Shown: positions 22,882 to 33,419 of the stretch, in pieces
Numbering within the stretch: position 1 is the first letter of the stretch
Layout of the letters: each line of letters opens with the position of its first letter
Assembly (NCBI RefSeq): GCF_900497805.2
Contig: NW_020949602.1
Span: forward strand, 9,110,298-9,174,297
DNA length: 64,000 bases
Direction: 5' to 3'
Source: Vombatus ursinus
Taxonomy: Eukaryota > Chordata > Mammalia > Diprotodontia > Vombatidae
The notes under the pieces: generated by a model
Databases searched by the model: none
Told to the model about the DNA's origin: nothing
What the model saw: only the letters and a program-made list of their open reading frames with translations
Position numbers and translations under genes: made by a program

Positions 22882-23138
22882 TTGTTGTGTCATTTTTCAG
22901 TTGTGCCTGATTCTTTGTGACCCTTTTTGGGGTTTTCTTGTCAGAGATAGTAGAGTGGTTTGTCATTTCCTTCTCCAGCTCAGTTGACAGATGAGGAAAT
23001 TGAGGCCAATAGGGTTAAGTGACTTGCCCAAGGTAACACAGCTAGTAAATGCCTGAGGCCAGATTTGAACTCGCAAAGATGAGCCTTCCTGACTCCAGGC
23101 CTGGTGCTCTGTGCACTATGGCGCCACCTAGCTGACCC
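22882..23138 (-). repeat. MAR1/WSINE-type SINE, full length
   Basis: TGATTCTTTGTGACCCTTTT, CATTTCCTTCTCCAGCTCAG, GTGACTTGCCCAAGGTAACA and GGCGCCACCTAGCTGACCC. Flanks AAATTCTCTTTTTATT and AAATGCTCTCTTCATTT look like a diverged target duplication. Confidence 0.9.
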
Positions 23139-23332
23139 TAAATGCTCTCTTCATTTAGATTGTAACAGACAGCATAGAATTCTAGATTGACATCAGATCA
23201 GTCTTTTGAATTCTTCCATTAACTAATTTTCTTCTTCTGAACTCCAAAAATGTTCATTGATATAATTTATTTCACATCCCTTTCATTTCTGAATATATTC
23301 CCCCTCCACCCATTAAGCCATCCCCCTTTAAC

Positions 23333-23338
23333 AAAAAT
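23333..23338. repeat. LTR target-site duplication, left
   Basis: AAAAAT, identical to 23837-23842. Confidence 0.85.
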
Positions 23339-23836
23339 TGTTGCGTGCCGGTGGGTCCCCTAGCTGACGTAGTGCACTTAGTCAGCTATCCCACTCAAGC
23401 CTTCGCTTGCATACTCACCCCGCAGTCTTCAGACGTCTCTGGCCCCTCCGTGGTGAGAGGGGAATGACTAGACAGAACACCCGAGTTGGCAGTTACGTCT
23501 TTATTGATTACATAGCTTGCTATACTACTACTACTTGCTCTGCTCACTCCCTGCACAAGTTCTCCCTTCGTCTGCACCCTCCTCGCTGCCTTTTCAACTC
23601 CCCTGAACTCCTCCCCCCTACGCCCGTGCTCCTCCTCCGTTCCTCCTTCGTAGGTGGAGCTCCCTCCTGTTACAGAGGCCCTCCCAATACCCATCCGCGT
23701 CTCTGGGCAGCTAGGCGTTCCTGGCAGGTACTACCCCCAGGCGTCTCGCAAGCCCAGGCGTTCCTGGGCAGGTAACGACCTCCAGGCGTCTCAACTTCCC
23801 TACAGGAGGCCAGAGGTCCAGAGCAGGGCCCTAACA
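23339..23836 (-). mobile_element. Solo retroviral LTR (fossil, ERV2/betaretrovirus-like)
   Basis: The 498-bp unit starts TGTT and ends AACA, the usual TG...CA retroviral ends. It is flanked by a perfect 6-bp duplication AAAAAT (23333-23338 and 23837-23842); 6 bp fits the class II/beta-like group. On the minus strand an AATAAA signal lies at 23500-23505, leaving about 160 bp of R/U5, which sets the orientation. The U3 side holds a direct repeat of about 40 bp (23713-23755 and 23756-23795). No internal viral region is present; the usual explanation is recombination between two LTRs. It looks whole. About two dozen CpGs remain, which suggests a comparatively young insertion. Confidence 0.85.
23713..23795 (-). 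repeat. Tandem direct repeat in LTR U3
   Basis: Two units beginning AGGCGTTCCTGG and ending CCAGGCGTCTC, with 43 bp between unit starts. Duplicated U3 blocks often carry enhancer sites in retroviruses (established); function here is not shown. Confidence 0.75.
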
Positions 23837-23842
23837 AAAAAT
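23837..23842. repeat. LTR target-site duplication, right
   Basis: AAAAAT, identical to 23333-23338. Confidence 0.85.
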
Positions 23843-23849
23843 AAAAAAT

Positions 23850-24715
23850 AAATAAGAACTAACCAAGATCTCCACCACTTCTGACCTCCTCTGAAGACCT
23901 TCTTAAACTGCCTTATCTTCTACTGTCTCCTCTAGGTTTCTGAGATCAGTGTCACCTCACTTTGGGTCACTAGCCCTTTTTAATTCTTAGGCCATATCGT
24001 GCTCCCTCACCCGCTCAAATATCCATGGGATTTTCCTTCCTCAAACAAACACACACACAAAACGCCTGATAGACGCCATGCTCAATAAGATACTGTAAAT
24101 GTTCTCCCGCATCTCCCTATTGGTAGAACACGTTCTAATCGATAGTTACGACTTTTGTCCTACTTTGTCCTTTCGCGTGCAGAAGCCTCTTCTCACTGTG
24201 ATTACCCTGTGTTTGTAAAACAGACATTCTTCTAAGTCTGAATTTTCAGAGACATTTGGAAGGAATTTTCATCTCTTGATGGAAGCTTCCCCCAACATCG
24301 CTTCATTTCATCAAGGTCTCTTGCTGTCCTCAGCATGTTTGTTGTAGTCACCTGATTCAAAAGTGTAACCTTCAATAAACTTTTCAGGAAAATCACGAAT
24401 CGAAGCATGAATTACGAAAGGCGAAGCGAAAAGCTAACAGTACAAGATGATGCCAATATCTGAGCAGGCGGGTTCCCATACCAGGCCTAAATACCCAGAA
24501 TGGCCTGGGAGCGTTTCTAGTCATTCTGTGGAATAGAAGAAGTCACTGAAATGGAAAGTTAATAGTGCCTGTACTTCCTTGTTTCATTATTAAAAAAATG
24601 GCAAAGTGCACTATTGGCAGCGTGCTTCAGTTCACCCCGTCAGGTTCTGGGAATTTACAAACAAACACCAGAAGCGTTCCGCCCTCAGGGAGCTTGCGTG
24701 TGTCGCAGCATCCCA
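23850..24715. other. Unique sequence with CpG-rich patches
   Basis: No repeat was recognised. CpGs are dense for AT-rich DNA at 24060-24190 (CGATAGTTACGAC, CTTTCGCGTG) and 24390-24435 (CACGAATCGAAG, TTACGAAAGGCGAAGCG). Confidence 0.45.
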
Positions 24716-24717
24716 GA

Positions 24718-24845
24718 GTTTTAAAAGACCATTTAGGATCATGGGCCTGGAGCTGGAAGGGGCCACAGAGCCCTTTATAGATGAGGGAACTGAGGCACAA
24801 AGTAATTAAATGACTTGTCCAGAGTCACCCAGTTACCAACTCCAA
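24718..24845 (-). repeat. MIR/L3-like fragment
   Basis: GGAGCTGGAAGGGGCCACAG, GATGAGGGAACTGAGGCACA and GACTTGTCCAGAGTCACCCA. Confidence 0.7.
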
Positions 24846-24934
24846 CTTTCTTCCCATTCTAAGATCCTTGTTTTGGGGATAGCACTGGTGATTGGACCCC
24901 AGGGGGCTTGATAGAATGCCTAGTGCCATTTGGT

Positions 24935-25167
24935 CAAGCAGCCGGGTGGTGCAGGGGGTAGAGATCTGGAAGACCTGAGTTCAAATTTAGCATCAGACAC
25001 TTACTAGTTGTGTGACCCTAGACAAGTCACTTAACCTCTGTTTGACTCATCAGTAAAATGGAGAGAATAATTCCATCTACTCCCAGGGTTATTGTGGGAA
25101 TTAAGTGAGATAACATTTGCACAATGCTTTGCAAACCTTCAAGTGCTTATAAATGATAACTACCAGT
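24935..25167 (+). repeat. MIR-type SINE, full length
   Basis: GCCGGGTGGTGCAGGGGGTA, GACCTGAGTTCAAATTTAGC, CTAGACAAGTCACTTAACCT and CAATGCTTTGCAAACCTTCA. Confidence 0.85.
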
Positions 25168-25169
25168 TT

Positions 25170-25985
25170 TATGTCTTCGCAAGATGGCAGAGGAGTCAGT
25201 GGGCATTGGCTGCCTCTCAGAGACTTGAAAGAGCTGCTGCTTTCTCCCGTCTTGGCCTTATTTGAAATGTCTCCATGTAAGCGCCACGTGTTCTGCTGGC
25301 GCCTCGTCAGCCCGTGTTCCCTGGTAGCCCATTAGCCCGCACTTGCCCATCTCTGGAGTCCAATGTTCTCGATGATGATGAGGCTCTACAGAATCCCTAA
25401 GTGCCTTCTGCCTTGTCAGAGGATGACACCATCGTGTTCCACGGAGGTTTTGGCTTGTTTTCGGCAATCTTAATTCTTTGAAAATATGAAAACTGTGCAA
25501 CAGAAGATTTGATCAGCCAGGACATCCTTTTCCCCACTTGGAACAGTCAGGTCACTGTACTCATTACCCTTCCCTGAAAGCAGCCCCTCCCCACCAAGCA
25601 GCAGGCATTCGGAGATCAGAGAATTCCCCAGTCCTTTCTAAATCCAATATTTAATAAAGTAACGACTGGATTCTAATTTATCATGCAAAGAAGTTTGATA
25701 ACATTCAATGGGGTTCTGTTGTTACCGTTGCTGTGAATGTAGCTCTTCACTAATGACCTTGGAGAAAAGATTAAGGAAGGATCTGGCTCCCTTCCTGAGA
25801 GAGCTGAGGGACTGTGGGTATCCAAGGTAGATGTCCACGTGTCAGACATGGAGTCTGTGTCACTGGTTTTGCTTTATTTTCTTCCTTACTTGAGGAAGGC
25901 TCCCTGGGCTGGGAGACTGCACTGTACCCAATGAACGAAACAGAAGGCACTAAGAAAACAGATTTTCCTGTGAAAGAATCAATCA
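25170..25985. other. Unique sequence, nothing recognised
   Basis: No repeat was recognised. The block 25640-25760 is AT-rich with several TTAATAAA/TAATTTAT words and could be regulatory, but nothing supports that beyond texture. Confidence 0.4.
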
Positions 25986-25992
25986 CCCAGTA

Positions 25993-26465
25993 GGTCAATA
26001 AGCATTTATTAAATGCTTACTGTGTGCCATTCATGATTTTAGGTGGTACTGATACAAAGAAAGGTAAAAAACCAACCTTGTTTTCCAGGAGTGCACAGCC
26101 TAATGGGAAGACAACATGCCGAGCTATGTACAAACAAGCTATAGACTGGATAAATTGGAAATAATCCACCCAGGGAAGGTACCAGCACTAAGAGTGGACT
26201 GCAGAAAGGAGAATATTCGCTGGAACTTGAAGGAAGCCAGGGAGCAAAGGAGGCAGAGATGGGGACGGAGAGCGTTCCAGGAATGGGGGATAGAGAGCCA
26301 GAGGAAATGCCCAGAGTTGGGAGGTCAAGGGTCTTGTTCATGGAACAGCCAGGAGGCGGGTGTCAGTGGATTGAATGGTGTAAAGGCTAAGAAGACTGGA
26401 ATGGTGGGGAAACTAGAACTAGATTATAAAGGGCTTCAGTGCTAAACAGAGGGTTTTATATTTGA
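25993..26465 (-). repeat. L2-clade LINE 3' fragment
   Basis: AAGCATTTATTAAATGCTTA, CTATGTACAAACAAGCTATA, GGAACTTGAAGGAAGCCAGG, GAAATGCCCAGAGTTGGGAG and TTATATTTGATCCTGGAAAT. Confidence 0.8.
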
Positions 26466-26640
26466 TCCTGGAAATTATAGGGAGCTAGGCATTGTGCTAG
26501 GTTCTGGAGATAGAAAGGAAACAATGAAACACTGTGCTTTCGGGGAGCTGGTTTTGTATTGGTGCCAGATAACACAGACATAGAGAAATAGCTTAAAAAT
26601 AAATACAAGTTAATTTCAGGAAGGAAGGAAAAGAGGACGA
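26466..26640 (-). repeat. Second L2 3' end joined to the first
   Basis: CTAGGCATTGTGCTAGGTTC and GGAGATAGAAAGGAAACAAT restart the antisense L2 end within a copy. Confidence 0.65.
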
Positions 26641-27061
26641 GTAGAGAGACTTTAAAAAGCAATAGTTCACTTACTTCTTATCCTCAAACCGCCCAGGGAA
26701 GTGAGGAGAAATGGGTTTAAAAGTGGCCGGGAAAGCATGGTTAGGATGACTCAGGGTTGTAAATACGTCTGTGTCATGATCTTATAAAATTCTTATTAAG
26801 AGCTACGAGCAAAGTGCTGGCAAACTATTCTCGGAATTCACCTGGAAAGCTGGAAGATATTTATATGCAAATTGTGTGAGTGGAATAATGAGGGCTTGGG
26901 GACTATGGGATCATATTAGATTACATTTAAAAGATTGATACCCAAGGCTAGCACAAAAAAAAAAAAAACCAAACTGATAACTTCTCAAGACTTATGAGTT
27001 GAGTACTTTCCATTAACCCTGATTTCCACCCTGATAATGATCAGTATTGTGGTAATAAGGA
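26641..27061. other. Unique sequence
   Basis: Nothing recognised apart from an A run of about 14 at 26955-26968. Confidence 0.45.
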
Positions 27062-27212
27062 TCTTGAGCAGCAGTGTGGTTTAGTGGATAGAGACTGCCT
27101 TGCCATCAGGAAAACCTGGGTCCAAAACCCAAGCATGTGACCCATGTTGGCTGTTTAGACCTAGACAAGTGACTTAAACTCTCAATGCCTGAGGCGATTC
27201 TCTAAAATTGTA
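27062..27212 (+). repeat. MIR-type SINE, degraded
   Basis: GTGTGGTTTAGTGGATAGAG, AACCTGGGTCCAAAAC and CTAGACAAGTGACTTAAACT. Confidence 0.6.
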
Positions 27213-27529
27213 ATTTATGGAGCATTTCCTAATTCCTCTCGTGGGGGAGGGTTTCCTGATCTGCAGTTAGTTACCCACATCAGTGAAAATCCTTGGCTGG
27301 GGAAAGATGAATATATACATTTGTTCACATTCAAGTCTTTTTCCTGATTTTTTGCCTGAAGTCATGAATAGTGAGCAACAGAACCCGAATTGGAAGTTAG
27401 GCCCTCAGACCCGCAATCCAGCCTTCTTTCTATTGTACATACCTATTTCTTGTCAGAGGTAGGATTTGCATTCTGCTCTTCTTGGTTCCAAGTCCAGTGA
27501 CAGTCTATTAGACAGTGTGGAAGCTCTGG

Positions 27530-27980
27530 TAATGGTTCAGATGACAGGGGGTGAGAGCAACCCAAACTATTGTAGTGGCTGCATTATCGGAGCAATAATC
27601 AACAAGAATTGTTAGCTGATCAAATGTTACCTCCAGTGCCTTGGAGATCACTCAAGTTACCTTAAGAATGCAGCCCTTGGCAGAATTCTAGTGTTACCTG
27701 CAGTAGAAAAAAAAAGCAGTTTACACATAAGAGGCAGGTGTCGAGGTAAGAATGATATGTTCTGCTTTGGTTTTGTTCAATTTGAAATGCTGATTAATCC
27801 AGATCGAGGGGTCCAGCAGGCAGTGTTTGAGGTGGGATATTGTTTCTGAAGTGAGTTTAGGACTACATATATAGATCTAAGAGTCATCTTTGTACAAATG
27901 ATGCTTATATTTCTAGAGGAAAACATCTCCAAAGTAGGGCAGAGGAAAGATTGGGAGGAAGAAAAAGACTCTTTTCAAAG
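27530..27980 (-). repeat. L2-clade LINE interior fragment
   Basis: CAAACTATTGTAGTGGCTGC, GAGGGGTCCAGCAGGCAGTG and CTAAGAGTCATCTTTGTACA match blocks of the copy at 14940-16150 in the same order. Confidence 0.5.
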
Positions 27981-28084
27981 AATTATTAATCAAATCATTT
28001 AATGTGGATGTGGCTACCTCTGAAAGCTGTATATCACAGATATACAGACAGACAGTCCCCTCGAGGGCACTGGGTCCAACTCGG

Positions 28085-28215
28085 ACTTGAATGAAAATGT
28101 TTCCACATCATCCCCAACCTTTGCTTGAAGCCCTCCAGAGAGAGGAAATACATTTTCTTCTGAGGCAACCATTCCACATTGGGGCCGGTCCATTTGCTTA
28201 GAAGTTTTCTCATGC
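28085..28215 (-). repeat. L3/CR1-like LINE fragment
   Basis: CCCAACCTTTGCTTGAAGCC, CTGAGGCAACCATTCCACAT and TTAGAAGTTTTCTCATGCTG: antisense of the block at 53330-53460. Confidence 0.65.
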
Positions 28216-28365
28216 TGAAATTATTTAAGTTAAATAATTAACATTTAATTATTTAGCATTAATATTATTTATATTTAACATTAACATTAATAAACTTTAT
28301 ATCACAGTTTATTAATTTAACATTAACTTAAATTTAATATTAATATTATTGATATTTCTATGAAC
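28216..28365. repeat. AT-rich low-complexity sequence
   Basis: Many TTAA/AATATT words (TTAACATTAAC repeated), close to a degenerate tandem array. Confidence 0.7.
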
Positions 28366-28514
28366 TATTGTCATTATGTAGAGAGAAATTTTCTTAAGAA
28401 TTCTCATTAAAATCCTATTAAAAATGATAGATTTTATATTTCCAGAAATAATTTTATATCTTGCCTCATTTTAAAGTAAATAGAAAGTAATGGTCATGGA
28501 AAGGATTGAATAGC

Positions 28515-28715
28515 AGTAATACATATAGCTTACATTTCTATAGCCCTTTCAAGTTTATACACATCTTATTTGAATCGTGCAGTCTTGTGAAATAGGTATG
28601 ATTAGTTCTATTTTACTGATGAGGAAATTAAGGTATAGAAAGCTTATGAGATAGTCAAATGGTCATATAGCTCCTACATGGGTACCTGACCTGGAGCTCC
28701 CCTTCTATGAATAGG
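28515..28715 (-). repeat. MIR-type SINE
   Basis: TTTCTATAGCCCTTTCAAGT, CTGATGAGGAAATTAAGGTA and GACCTGGAGCTCCCC. Confidence 0.65.
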
Positions 28716-28796
28716 TTGAAGGGATGAATGGAGAAGTGTTTCACAGAATCACAGAGCTTTTCCTGAAATTCCTCTTAGTCCTCCAGAGGACTAAGA

Positions 28797-28985
28797 CCAG
28801 TGTTGTGTAGTGAAAAGTGTTCTGGTTTTAGCCTTGATACCTGAGGTCAAATCTACCTCTTTCTAGGTGTTTGGTCTTTGACAGGTCACTTCATCTATTT
28901 GAACCTCAGTTTCCTCATCTCTAAAATGGGGAGGAGGACTGTGAGCTTCCAGGTCAATTCCAACTCCATAGCTATGAATCTTTGA
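28797..28985 (+). repeat. MIR-type SINE with L3/CR1-like tail
   Basis: GAACCTCAGTTTCCTCATCT followed by CCAGGTCAATTCCAACTCCA and CTATGAATC, the alternative tail. Confidence 0.65.
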
Positions 28986-28989
28986 CTTT

Positions 28990-29758
28990 CCACCTACATG
29001 CTACTAAGGCATACAATCTTACTGGCCTCTGATATCAGAGTCCAGAGAACCTCAGTAGCACCATGGACAGCCACTGAGAAACTTCCTTCAGTCATGAACT
29101 ACGTCTTCTCAGGTGTTAACAAATGATAACATTTTCTCCACTACTGTTAGTGCACTCAACTCCAGTTTCTTTCAATTAGCCAAAGATCCCATTTTTCACT
29201 TCTAGAAAATGTAATTAAACACCTGAATGCAGGCAGTGCGACTGCTGATTACAGTAATCTCATGTCATCTGTAACTCCTCTGAAACATTATTGTGTGACT
29301 GAGTAAATGACTGAGAAATAGCCCAAAGTTACACATTTTATCCTGTGTTGGAGCTATAACGAGCTTCCTGCTACAATACTGTGTCTTGATTAGACTACTC
29401 TATTCTCTGATCTTCCAAAAGGTAGAATGTGCAGTATATAAATGGGTTTTTATCTTATTACGTTTGGCAGCCTTTTCTTCCACCTAAATGAATAATTCCT
29501 TACAGGTGTCTATAAGATCTTTCAATTGGGTACTTAAATCATGGGAATCAGAAATCTTGTTAAACTTATAAGACCCTTTATCCAGGCAAGTTTTCAGCAC
29601 CTGGAAAATAGAGAAATTTCCATAATTGCCCAAACTGAATGGGTTTTTAATGTCATTCCTTAGAGAAAGAATAAGCCTTATCTCTGGGAAATGTGAAATG
29701 GGCTTAGGGTGCTCCCTTTTATCTTGACTTTAATTCTTGACACCGATAACCAAAGGGC
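28990..29758. other. Unique sequence
   Basis: No repeat recognised. The part at 29150-29330 (GTAATTAAACACCTGAATGC, CTGATTACAGTAATCTC) has homeodomain-like cores and may be conserved. Confidence 0.4.
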
Positions 29759-29759
29759 T

Positions 29760-30030
29760 TATGAGCACTGGGTTCTAGTCTTTGTCTCTACCACTCCTTG
29801 GGTTCTCAAGTCTGAGAAAATCACTCTACTTCTGAGCCCCCATTTTCCTTGGTTGTACAATGATGGAATTTGGCTGCCTGGACATATCAGTGAAGTTCTC
29901 TGAGTCTTTTTCAATCTTTAAAATGGAGAAATTATAGCACCTACCTCACAGGTTTGTTGCAAGGATCAAATAAAACAGTATATGAAAAAGGCTTTGCCAA
30001 CCTCAGCATCAAGATTAATACCAGTAATAG
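29760..30030 (+). repeat. MIR-type SINE pieces
   Basis: GCACTGGGTTCTAGTC, AATGGAGAAATTATAGCACC, GGTTTGTTGCAAGGATCAAA and GAAAAAGGCTTTGCCAACCT. Confidence 0.6.
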
Positions 30031-30034
30031 GGTT

Positions 30035-30636
30035 CCTGCAAGCTCTGAGTCTCCGATCCTATAATGATCATTATTATTGCCCAAAGGGTGATATTTTTGC
30101 TTTGTAGACTTGTAAGTATACCAACTTATAGTCAAATAAATAGTTTTTAATGAAGAAAAACAATTTGAGTAACATCCTTTCATTCTGAAAATAAAAATGA
30201 GCATCTTTTTTACCTGCTTTTTGTAATGTTTTGTCTGTTGAAAACATATTTAATAACATTTCCACCTAAGCTGTCTGTAGGTCCTACGTTGGAGAAAACT
30301 GCCTTATATTTATCCTGCTTTGAAGACATTTGCTCATTTACTCACAGGATATTGCAAAGCCCTGTGCAGATGCCAGTGGCTTGAGTGAAGGTTTTTCTTT
30401 GAAAGGTTGTTATTTAACAAGTCTTCCATCCCCTGTGGGAGTGGGGAGGGCTGTGCTGTAAGATATCTGGTCCAGGGCAAGCGCTCCCATTGTCCCTTCC
30501 TTCCTCATCATGGTTGAGGTTTTGTGGGCTCCTCAGAAATCTTCACTTCAGCTGACTTTGTCACGCAGCTACCTCTGAGACAAGAAGAGCTATTTTGTTG
30601 ATAACGGTGATGTTTGTGCTTACTTTAACCTCATAT
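30035..30636. other. Unique sequence
   Basis: Nothing recognised. Confidence 0.45.
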
Positions 30637-30872
30637 TGTTGTTGTTTAGTCTTTTCAATCACACCCAACCCTTATTTGGGGTTGTTTCGGCAAAAATACT
30701 GGGATGGTTTGCCTTTTCCTTCTCCAGCTCATTTTATGGATGAGGAAACTGAGGCAAACAAGGTTAAGTGACTCCTTCAGGGTGACACAACTAGTAAGTG
30801 TGTGTGGCCAGATTTGAACTCAGGTCTTCTTGACTCCAGGCCCAGTACTCTATCCACTGACCCACCAGCTGC
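30637..30872 (-). repeat. MAR1/WSINE-type SINE, full length
   Basis: TTGTTGTTGTTTAGTC, CTGGGATGGTTTGCCTTTTC, GATGAGGAAACTGAGGCAAA and GATTTGAACTCAGGTCTTCT. Flanks TTTAACCTCATA and TTTTACTTCATA look like a diverged target duplication. Confidence 0.9.
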
Positions 30873-31340
30873 ATCTTTTACTTCATATTCACTCCTAATA
30901 ATGGATCAGATCAACTCTTTGTCTATGCTGGTTTATTCAGTGCATTAGATGATTGATTCATTTTTTTTAAAACTAGCAGCAAGTAAACAGTGACTGCTAT
31001 CTCACACTTTTGAAATAGCGTGTCTTTTTGGCTAATTAAATATTTTTTGGGTACTTGAGTACTGGAGAGCCTTTTTAAGGATGCAGCTTATTTCACAATT
31101 TCTTTTTACTGGGCCTGTGATTTCACTGGTGTAGAAAACCCCTCCCCCCCATGCTTCTCTCGATCGCAGTTGTCCTCTGCTTTCCAGCCTTTACTCTTAG
31201 AGAGTTACCTAGGGTACACTGGGACCTTGCAGGACTTGAACCCAAGTCTTCCTGGCTCTGAAGCCAGCTTTTCATTCAAGAAAGCATATGGCTACTTCTG
31301 CATGAGAGATTTAATACAGACAAGGTTGTATTTAACAGAG

Positions 31341-31376
31341 CTTTTCTCTCTCTCTCTTTCTCTCTTCTCTTCTCTT
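31341..31376. repeat. (CT)n simple repeat
   Basis: TCTCTCTCTCTCTTTCTCTC and similar. Confidence 0.9.
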
Positions 31377-31674
31377 AACATTGGGAGGTTTTTGATGTAA
31401 TCATCATGTTTTAATTACAAGATGATGGTAATAACAGTGAGACGCTCTTCGTGTTTTCCAGTGTTTATGATCGCAGGTATTCTCTGTTTTCTCCCCACTC
31501 TCCTCCTTATCTGTTGCCATAGAAACCTCTTCTCCACAGCAGGGAAAGCAGGTACTGTCTCTGCTTCCTGTTGGGAACCAAATGTCCCAGGCTGTGGAGA
31601 ACAGTTTGTGCCGACTCAGAGATACAGAGTGTCTGAGAGCCCAGCAAAACAGAGCCTGGGATATCTCTTCCCTG

Positions 31675-31930
31675 ACTTATCTTCTCTCCTGTGCCCCCTC
31701 TACTCTCTTTTCCCCCTTTTTTCCTTTCCTTCTTCCCCTTTTCTCCTTTACCTCCTTCTACTGCTTCCTCATGTTCCTTTTCCCATCTTTTTTTTTCTCC
31801 TCGCTGCCAACTCTTATATTTTCTCTCCCATCCCCTTCCCTTCTCTTTCCCCTTCTCCTCGCCCCTGCTCTCTATTTTCTCCCTTTATTTCTCTCTCCTT
31901 TATGCCTTCCTCTTCCTTTCCCTCCCCCCA
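31675..31930. repeat. Long pyrimidine-rich tract
   Basis: About 250 bp almost free of purines on the + strand, irregular C/T runs. It creates the long open frames 31422-32009 and 31582-31998, which are Ser/Pro/Leu/Phe-rich artefacts. Confidence 0.85.
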
Positions 31931-31939
31931 CCATGATAT

Positions 31940-32155
31940 TAAATCAAACAGCAGGCATTCCTTCAGCACTTATGATGGGCTGTGTGCTCACTATGTGAGC
32001 TATAGTTAGAGTGCTGGGCCAGGAGTCAAGAAGTCCTACATTCATGCCCCATCTTTGACATATGTGTGACCCTGGGAAAGTAACTTCACCCTTCTGTGCT
32101 CTAAGACTGTAAGTGTCAGGTAAGGTACCAACATCCATTGATGGCAGGAGTTTCA
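31940..32155. repeat. L2 antisense end followed by a MIR-type piece
   Basis: GCATTCCTTCAGCACTTATG (L2-like) then GTGCTGGGCCAGGAGTCAAG and GTGTGACCCTGGGAAAGTAA (sense MIR-type). Confidence 0.5.
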
Positions 32156-32187
32156 TCTTCTTATCATTCTCTGTGCTTTATAATAGG

Positions 32188-32325
32188 AGTCTACAAACTA
32201 AGAGTAGCGCTATTTAAAGTTATTATTTTAAAACCCATTTGTATGGTCTGAGAGGGCCGTACAAAAATGAGTCGGGGCTCAATTTGGGCCTCAGACCATA
32301 GTTGGCCTTCCCCTGGTACTAATGA
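32188..32325. mobile_element. Possible hAT DNA transposon remnant
   Basis: GAGTCTACAAACTAAG and GGGCCTCAGACCATAGTTGG recall the ends of Charlie/MER-type hAT elements (GGGCC..GGGCCATAGTTTG). Family assignment is weak. Confidence 0.35.
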
Positions 32326-32351
32326 AATTACAGATCCTGTCCTTTTCTCCT

Positions 32352-32361
32352 NNNNNNNNNN
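32352..32361. other. Assembly gap (10 N)
   Basis: Ten N bases at the left edge of a CA repeat. The true length is unknown. Confidence 0.99.

Positions 32362-32409
<48 letters not shown>
32362..32409. repeat. (CA)n microsatellite beside the gap
   Basis: About 24 uninterrupted CA units. The repeat probably continues into the gap. Confidence 0.95.
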
Positions 32410-32410
<1 letters not shown>

Positions 32411-32970
32411 CTCTCCTTAACCTTAACCTGACCAATCTCCCCATCCCACATAAAGATGACCTTGAAAGTACTGTAGGTTTCTGAAGAGTCTTCTCAGTCC
32501 CCAAAGCTCTCAATAATCCCATTATATCCCCCCAGTTTTCTTTCAGCACCTTGCCAGAAGACCTTCTGTGAATTGCCTCCTATCTGAATGCAGTGGGTGT
32601 GGAGTGTCCCAAAAGTGGGATTTGCCACAGAAGGAGACATTATCATCAAAGCAGAGTTGAAACATTTCTCTCTTTTGCCCTGGGGCATAATTTTGAAAAT
32701 ACAAAATCTCTACATCAGCTAGGTCTTTGAAAAAGTTGTATTTCTAGTGTATTGTAAGCATGAAACTGACGTTGCCTATCGTAAAAAGAGAGAGAGCGCT
32801 TTACTTGTTTTTTCATATTTATTTGGGATTTGGTGAAAAATGATTCTTTGGAAAGTGTGACTTCTTTGTTCCTTTAAGATTTGTTATTCTCTGATCTTAC
32901 CAGTCTCCTTTTTTAATTTCTCTTCTTGCAATGATGGTCAGGAGTTAATAGGGTGTATATTTCCCCTAGA
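32410..32970. other. Unique sequence
   Basis: Nothing recognised. Confidence 0.45.
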
Positions 32971-32974
32971 GCAC

Positions 32975-33178
32975 TGCTTTGCAAAATATAGTAAAAAGTC
33001 AAAGGACTTGAGTTCAAATCTTGACTCTTCCTTTTGCTACCTGTGTGACTTTGTGCTAGTCACTTGACTTTTCTGGGCCTCAGTGTCCTCTTCTGTAAAC
33101 TGAGGGTTTTGACTTGTTCAATCAGTCCTGAAGAAGGATTTCTAAGGTGCCTTTTAGCTTGATGACTCTATGAATTCC
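32975..33178 (+). repeat. MIR-type SINE with L3/CR1-like tail
   Basis: GACTTGAGTTCAAATCTTGA, GGGCCTCAGTGTCCTCTTCT and GCTTGATGACTCTATGAATT. Confidence 0.65.
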
Positions 33179-33419
33179 CTGTTCCAGTCTTCATCTTAAT
33201 GCTTTCTTTCCTGTTTTGCCTGGCCATCTCTGCTTCTGTCATAATGGTGGCGTTGATATATGGGAAGACTGTAGAATTAGTGCTGGAAACAACTTGCAAG
33301 ATCCTTTAATGTCAAGTCCAGTTTTTTCATCTACAAAAAAGAAAATTCTTAGAGTCTGAATTGTAATGAATCCACAATGAGCAAAACAATTACTGGGAAA
33401 AGTTTCCTCTCTGAAACCC

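Noticed and set aside
23407-23851. Open frames of 122, 99 and 65 codons in the LTR region
   Set aside because: They lie inside the solo LTR, which is high in GC and so stop-poor. No viral protein region is present.
31422-32009. 195-codon open frame, and the 138-codon frame overlapping it
   Set aside because: The length comes from a pyrimidine tract that contains few possible stop codons. The composition is Ser/Pro/Leu/Phe-rich in every frame.
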